A stretch of DNA of 7,934 nucleotides from Gammaproteobacteria bacterium (lineage in GTDB: Bacteria; Pseudomonadota; Gammaproteobacteria; GRL18): NCBI GenBank assembly GCA_013139395.1, contig WTAX01000055.1, forward strand, positions 1 through 7,934, given 5' to 3'. A program made the translations under genes and the position numbers. Under the pieces are notes generated by a model. The model did not search any database. It had not been told where the DNA came from and worked only from the letters and a program-made list of their open reading frames with translations. This document shows, piece by piece, positions 4,975 through 7,934 of this stretch (position 1 is its first letter; every line of letters begins with the position of its first letter).

Positions 4975-5670
4975 CTAAATATTCATTCCCGCTCGGGCAA
5001 TAACCCAGACATCTACTTTTTTGATGCCGCTTTTTTTAAGTATTCTTGCTGCTTCATTAACCGTACTGCCGGTAGTCATGACATCATCAACCAGTGCAAT
5101 ATGGGAGTAGTTTACGGGGTTTTTTACTGAAAAAGCACGTTGCACATTTTTTTGTCGTTTTGCACCACTCATTTCTGCTTGTAAGTCAGTATATCGGTGT
5201 CTGATAAAACTTGAATAGTTTAGCGGAAGTTGGTAATGAGAAGCAAAAATTCTGCTTAGTTCTAATGCCTGATTAAAGCCACGTGTTTTTAGCCGCTTAG
5301 TATGCATCGGTATGGGGATAATAACCTGAGGTAGTTGAAAGTTCTTTAATAGATGGCTTTTTTGAATAAAAAGTGTCGATAAGGTATTAGCATAGTGAAT
5401 TTTCTGTTGATATTTTAACTTTTTTATCAGGTAGGCCATTTCCTCTGAATAGAGAAATGGACTAAATACTCTATCATAATGAAAATTATGGCTCAGACAA
5501 TTGCCGCATAACAGCTTATCCGGCTTAATGGTTTGTTCCAGAGGTGCGGCACATTGTTGGCAGCAATGATGGTTTAGCCTTAGACTTTCAATACAATGAT
5601 CGCATAAGTCGCAATGAGTATGCGTTTTTTCCAGACAAAAAAGACAGTGTTTAGGGACGAAATGAGTCAC
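4975..5670 (-). CDS. comF: ComF/GntX family phosphoribosyltransferase-like protein
   Basis: A 231-residue cytosolic protein of the ComF family, linked in other bacteria to natural transformation (ComF) or, as GntX/YhgH, to use of DNA as a nutrient; the exact reaction is unknown. The N-terminal zinc-binding region has C9-x2-C12, C20-x2-C23-x2-C26, C36-C37-x2-C40 and C55-x2-C58. The family signature PIPMHTKRLKTRGFNQA is at 119-135. The type I phosphoribosyltransferase PRPP-binding motif is IALVDDVMTTGST (191-203). The start is GTG at 5670 (VTHFVPKHC..); the frame is open upstream to a TAA at 5740-5742 but offers no ATG, and the ribosome-binding site is weak, so translation may be modest. It is the first gene of a probable two-gene operon with the SDR. 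No other competence gene is visible, so a role in DNA uptake here is an inference from the family. Confidence 0.93.
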   Translation of the reverse strand: MTHFVPKHCLFCLEKTHTHCDLCDHCIESLRLNHHCCQQCAAPLEQTIKPDKLLCGNCLSHNFHYDRVFSPFLYSEEMAYLIKKLKYQQKIHYANTLSTLFIQKSHLLKNFQLPQVIIPIPMHTKRLKTRGFNQALELSRIFASHYQLPLNYSSFIRHRYTDLQAEMSGAKRQKNVQRAFSVKNPVNYSHIALVDDVMTTGSTVNEAARILKKSGIKKVDVWVIARAGMNI

Positions 5671-5773
5671 TTTGTTAATAAGCGATTGTATTAAAGTACT
5701 TTGCTGTGAACGGTATAAAATAATGCAATTCCTTTTTGCTTAAAATTATTCCTTATCTGAGAAGACAGCTTAC

Positions 5774-5802
5774 TTGAAGAAGCCCTTTATTAATACTAAT
5801 AT
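5774..5802 (+). promoter_or_regulatory. Possible promoter for the penicillin-acylase-family gene
   Basis: TTGAAG (5774-5779), a 17-base spacer, then TAATAT (5797-5802). Each hexamer matches the sigma-70 consensus at four of six positions with ideal spacing, about 54 bases before the ATG at 5857. The -10 overlaps the 13-base tandem repeat. Confidence 0.3.
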
Positions 5803-5820
5803 TAATTACTAATATTAATT
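5795..5820. repeat. Exact 13-base tandem duplication in the divergent promoter region
   Basis: ACTAATATTAATT occurs twice in a row (5795-5807 and 5808-5820). It lies between the divergent comF and penicillin acylase starts (186-base spacer, 5671-5856). It may be a simple slippage product in AT-rich DNA or a paired regulator site. Confidence 0.6.
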
Positions 5821-5856
5821 TATTTTAGTTCATAGTGTAATGGATAGATATTGATA

Positions 5857-7934
5857 ATGAGTGATTTTATTGTTAAAGGTTTTTCTTTATTTAAATGGTT
5901 TTTAATTTTTCTACTGCTGATTTTTCTATCCTGTTACTTTATTTTGCGCGGCAGCCTTCCTGATCTTGATGGTAAAAAAATAATCACTTTGTTGGATCAC
6001 TCTTTGAAAATTGAACGAGATGTTCAGGGAATACCCACCATACGGGCACAAAATCGTTCTGATACGGCATTTGCTTTGGGCTATGTCCATGCTCAGGAAC
6101 GTTATTTTCAAATGGATTTACTGCGTAGAAAAGCATCAGGAGAACTATCGGGTTTATTTGGTAATAAATTACTGGTAGAGGATCAAAAAATAAAAATACA
6201 TCGCTTTAAAGACCGGGCGAAACAAATATTACGTAATTTACCTAAAACACATTATAGAATTATTCAAGCCTATACTAATGGTGTGAATTCAGGCATTGAA
6301 TCTCTGAGCAACGATCCTTATCAATATCTGCTATTAGGCCAACAGCCAAAATCGTGGGAACCTGAAGATAGTCTTTTATGTATATTTGCCATGTACCTTG
6401 ATTTGAACGATAAACTGGGCGAAAGAAAGACCTCTCTGGCTGTTATGCAAGACATCTTACCCCCGCAATGGTTTGATTTTCTCACACCCCGGGGTGGTCA
6501 GTGGGATGCGACTATGGGAGCTGACCAGCTCTCAGCGTTAGACCATCAGCTGTTGATTCCTGAGGTAAATTTACCAGACAATCTGCTCCTGACATATAAG
6601 TCAAAAGAAGAACCACAAGCAGCAGCGACCTTAAATGCTCAATTTTTGCCTGGTTCTAATAGTATGGCTATTGATGCATCTATGACTCCCTATGAGTCAG
6701 CGATGCTGGCAAATGATATGCACTTAACGTTGCGAGTGCCCAATATCTGGTATCGAGCCAGCTGGTTTTTGAATGATGGTCGTCGTGTAAGCGGTGTGAC
6801 ATTACCTGGAATGCCGGCAATGGTTGCGGGTAGTAATGAAAAAATAGCCTGGGGTTTTAGCAATAGTTATGGTGATTGGGATGATATTATTACCTTAAAA
6901 ACGAATGCAGATAATACCCGGTATTTTACCTCAGAAGGCTGGAAAGATTTTACTATTTATAATCATGTCATTGAGAGCAATACCGGTAAGAATAAAAAGC
7001 ATATTTGTATTGAGACTATTTGGGGGCCAGTGATAGGACAAAATCATAAAGGGGAGCTGTTGGCTCATCAATGGATTGCCTATTCTTCACAAGCTGTTAA
7101 CCTCAACTTACTTGAATTAGAAAAAGCACACTCTGTGAGTGAGGCATTGACTATTACGCCAAAAATGGGTTTGCCGCCACAAAATATTGTGTTAGCAGAC
7201 GATGCTGGTCGTATTGCCTGGACGATAGCAGGTCCTATTCCCAGGAGAGAAAGTAAAGCAGATGCCGCTCAGGGCGGGCAAAAATATTTGCCTGCAAGTG
7301 ATTATCCAGTATTTTCACAACCAGATAATCATCGTATCTGGACGGCAAATAATCGTCTTTTTTCAGGTGAAAAGCTGGATATTGTGGGCTTTGAAGGGGG
7401 GGATTTGGGTGCAAGAGCACAACAAATCAGAGATGGCTTACAGGCGAAAGAAAAATTTCAAGAGACAGATTTATTAGCGATACAATTGGATAATCGCGGT
7501 ATTTTTCTGCAGCGCTGGAAACAATTGCTTGCCGATAGTCTGGGGCCTGCTAATAGCCTTAAAAATATCTCTAGTGACAAGAAATTAAAACAGGCTAGTT
7601 TGATATTAATGGCAGAAGTTCTCAGTAATGAAGAAACTCTGAGTGCACATCCTGATTCAGTGGCTTATGGTTTGGTTAAATCTTTTAGGAAGCAGGTAGT
7701 TAATGGCACGATTGGTTGGATTTATGATTCACTGGAAAAGAAAGAACCCCGATTATTTAAACGCTCAAGCATTGATACACTCATTGAATATCCGGTATGG
7801 GAATTGATGAGCAAAAGACCGGAACATCTGCTCCCCGCAGGCTATAAAAATTGGCATGAATTTATTATCGCCTGTGCAAACGAAGCTTATAATGAGATAA
7901 CGAATAATGGACAAGTTATTCTGGCACAGCAAAG
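5857..7934 (+). CDS. Penicillin acylase family (peptidase S45) N-terminal nucleophile hydrolase, 3' end missing
   Basis: The frame is open from the ATG at 5857 to the window edge (692 complete codons); the family usually runs to about 750-850 residues, so only the C-terminal part is absent. Residues 11-30 form a hydrophobic segment after Lys7, suggesting a signal peptide or membrane anchor and action outside the cytoplasm. The alpha-chain signature is seen as ERDVQGIPTIRA (53-64), YVHAQERYFQMDLLRR (76-91) and SGELSGLFG (94-102). The autocleavage site is Gly266|Ser267 in PGSNSMAID; Ser267 becomes the beta-chain nucleophile. His289 is beta-chain residue 23 (in ANDMHL), as in acyl-homoserine-lactone acylases such as PvdQ, where penicillin G acylase has Gln. 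LPGMPAMVAGSNEKIAWGFS (316-335) and TANNR (496-500), which supplies the conserved oxyanion-hole Asn, complete the active site. The substrate (acyl-homoserine lactone, beta-lactam or other acyl amide) cannot be told from sequence. It is divergent from comF, with a weak GGA 11-14 bases upstream of the start. Confidence 0.95.
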   Translation, partial: MSDFIVKGFSLFKWFLIFLLLIFLSCYFILRGSLPDLDGKKIITLLDHSLKIERDVQGIPTIRAQNRSDTAFALGYVHAQERYFQMDLLRRKASGELSGLFGNKLLVEDQKIKIHRFKDRAKQILRNLPKTHYRIIQAYTNGVNSGIESLSNDPYQYLLLGQQPKSWEPEDSLLCIFAMYLDLNDKLGERKTSLAVMQDILPPQWFDFLTPRGGQWDATMGADQLSALDHQLLIPEVNLPDNLLLTYKSKEEPQAAATLNAQFLPGSNSMAIDASMTPYESAMLANDMHLTLRVPNIWYRASWFLNDGRRVSGVTLPGMPAMVAGSNEKIAWGFSNSYGDWDDIITLKTNADNTRYFTSEGWKDFTIYNHVIESNTGKNKKHICIETIWGPVIGQNHKGELLAHQWIAYSSQAVNLNLLELEKAHSVSEALTITPKMGLPPQNIVLADDAGRIAWTIAGPIPRRESKADAAQGGQKYLPASDYPVFSQPDNHRIWTANNRLFSGEKLDIVGFEGGDLGARAQQIRDGLQAKEKFQETDLLAIQLDNRGIFLQRWKQLLADSLGPANSLKNISSDKKLKQASLILMAEVLSNEETLSAHPDSVAYGLVKSFRKQVVNGTIGWIYDSLEKKEPRLFKRSSIDTLIEYPVWELMSKRPEHLLPAGYKNWHEFIIACANEAYNEITNNGQVILAQQ

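Noticed and set aside
4975..5670. Competence operon
   Set aside because: Only comF is present. No com, pil or recombination gene lies in the window, and ComF/GntX proteins are often solitary.
5840..5854. Four-codon upstream ORF (ATG GAT AGA TAT TGA) just before the penicillin acylase start
   Set aside because: It is too short to support a leader-peptide claim, and nothing in its codons suggests attenuation.

Overview
The window looks like chromosomal DNA of an AT-rich gammaproteobacterium. The evidence is a DUF3334 protein (a family I know mainly from Vibrio/Shewanella-type gammaproteobacteria), a proteobacterial-type MoaA, a ComF/GntX phosphoribosyltransferase, a possible NnrS-like membrane protein, and many short palindromic repeat elements between genes. 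I cannot name the genus.

Layout. Positions 1-534 (minus) hold the N-terminal 178 residues of a multi-helix membrane protein whose 3' end lies outside the window. An AT-rich divergent spacer (535-912) separates it from a plus-strand DUF3334 gene (913-1542). Positions 1543-2064 are a gene-free island made mostly of two unrelated, MITE-like long imperfect palindromes (1542-1702 and 1820-2001) and a hairpin repeat (2016-2066). Next come two minus-strand genes: an uncharacterised 157-residue protein (2065-2538) and moaA (2688-3665). The 382-base gap upstream of moaA (3666-4047) carries a 44-base tandem repeat of about 2.7 copies and a third palindromic element, which appears to have inserted into the last repeat copy. 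Then come two minus-strand genes in a probable operon, comF (4975-5670, GTG start) followed by an atypical SDR-type epimerase (4048-4953). A divergent spacer leads into a plus-strand, membrane-anchored penicillin-acylase-family (peptidase S45) gene, 5857 to the window edge, whose last part is missing.

How the genes relate. moaA provides the first step of molybdenum cofactor synthesis, but no other moa/moe gene is present. comF and the SDR gene are 20 bases apart and probably co-transcribed, with no known functional link. The genes otherwise look like ordinary, mostly unconnected housekeeping or accessory functions, and I see no defence system, CRISPR array, prophage or biosynthetic cluster.

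The most interesting material is in the non-coding DNA. There are three different miniature palindromic elements in under 2.5 kb. There is also a small dispersed hairpin repeat family whose stem shows a compensatory base-pair change between copies. This repeat abuts the 3' ends of two genes, forms a tandem array with alternating complementary arms, and one of its copies seems to be split by a palindromic element.
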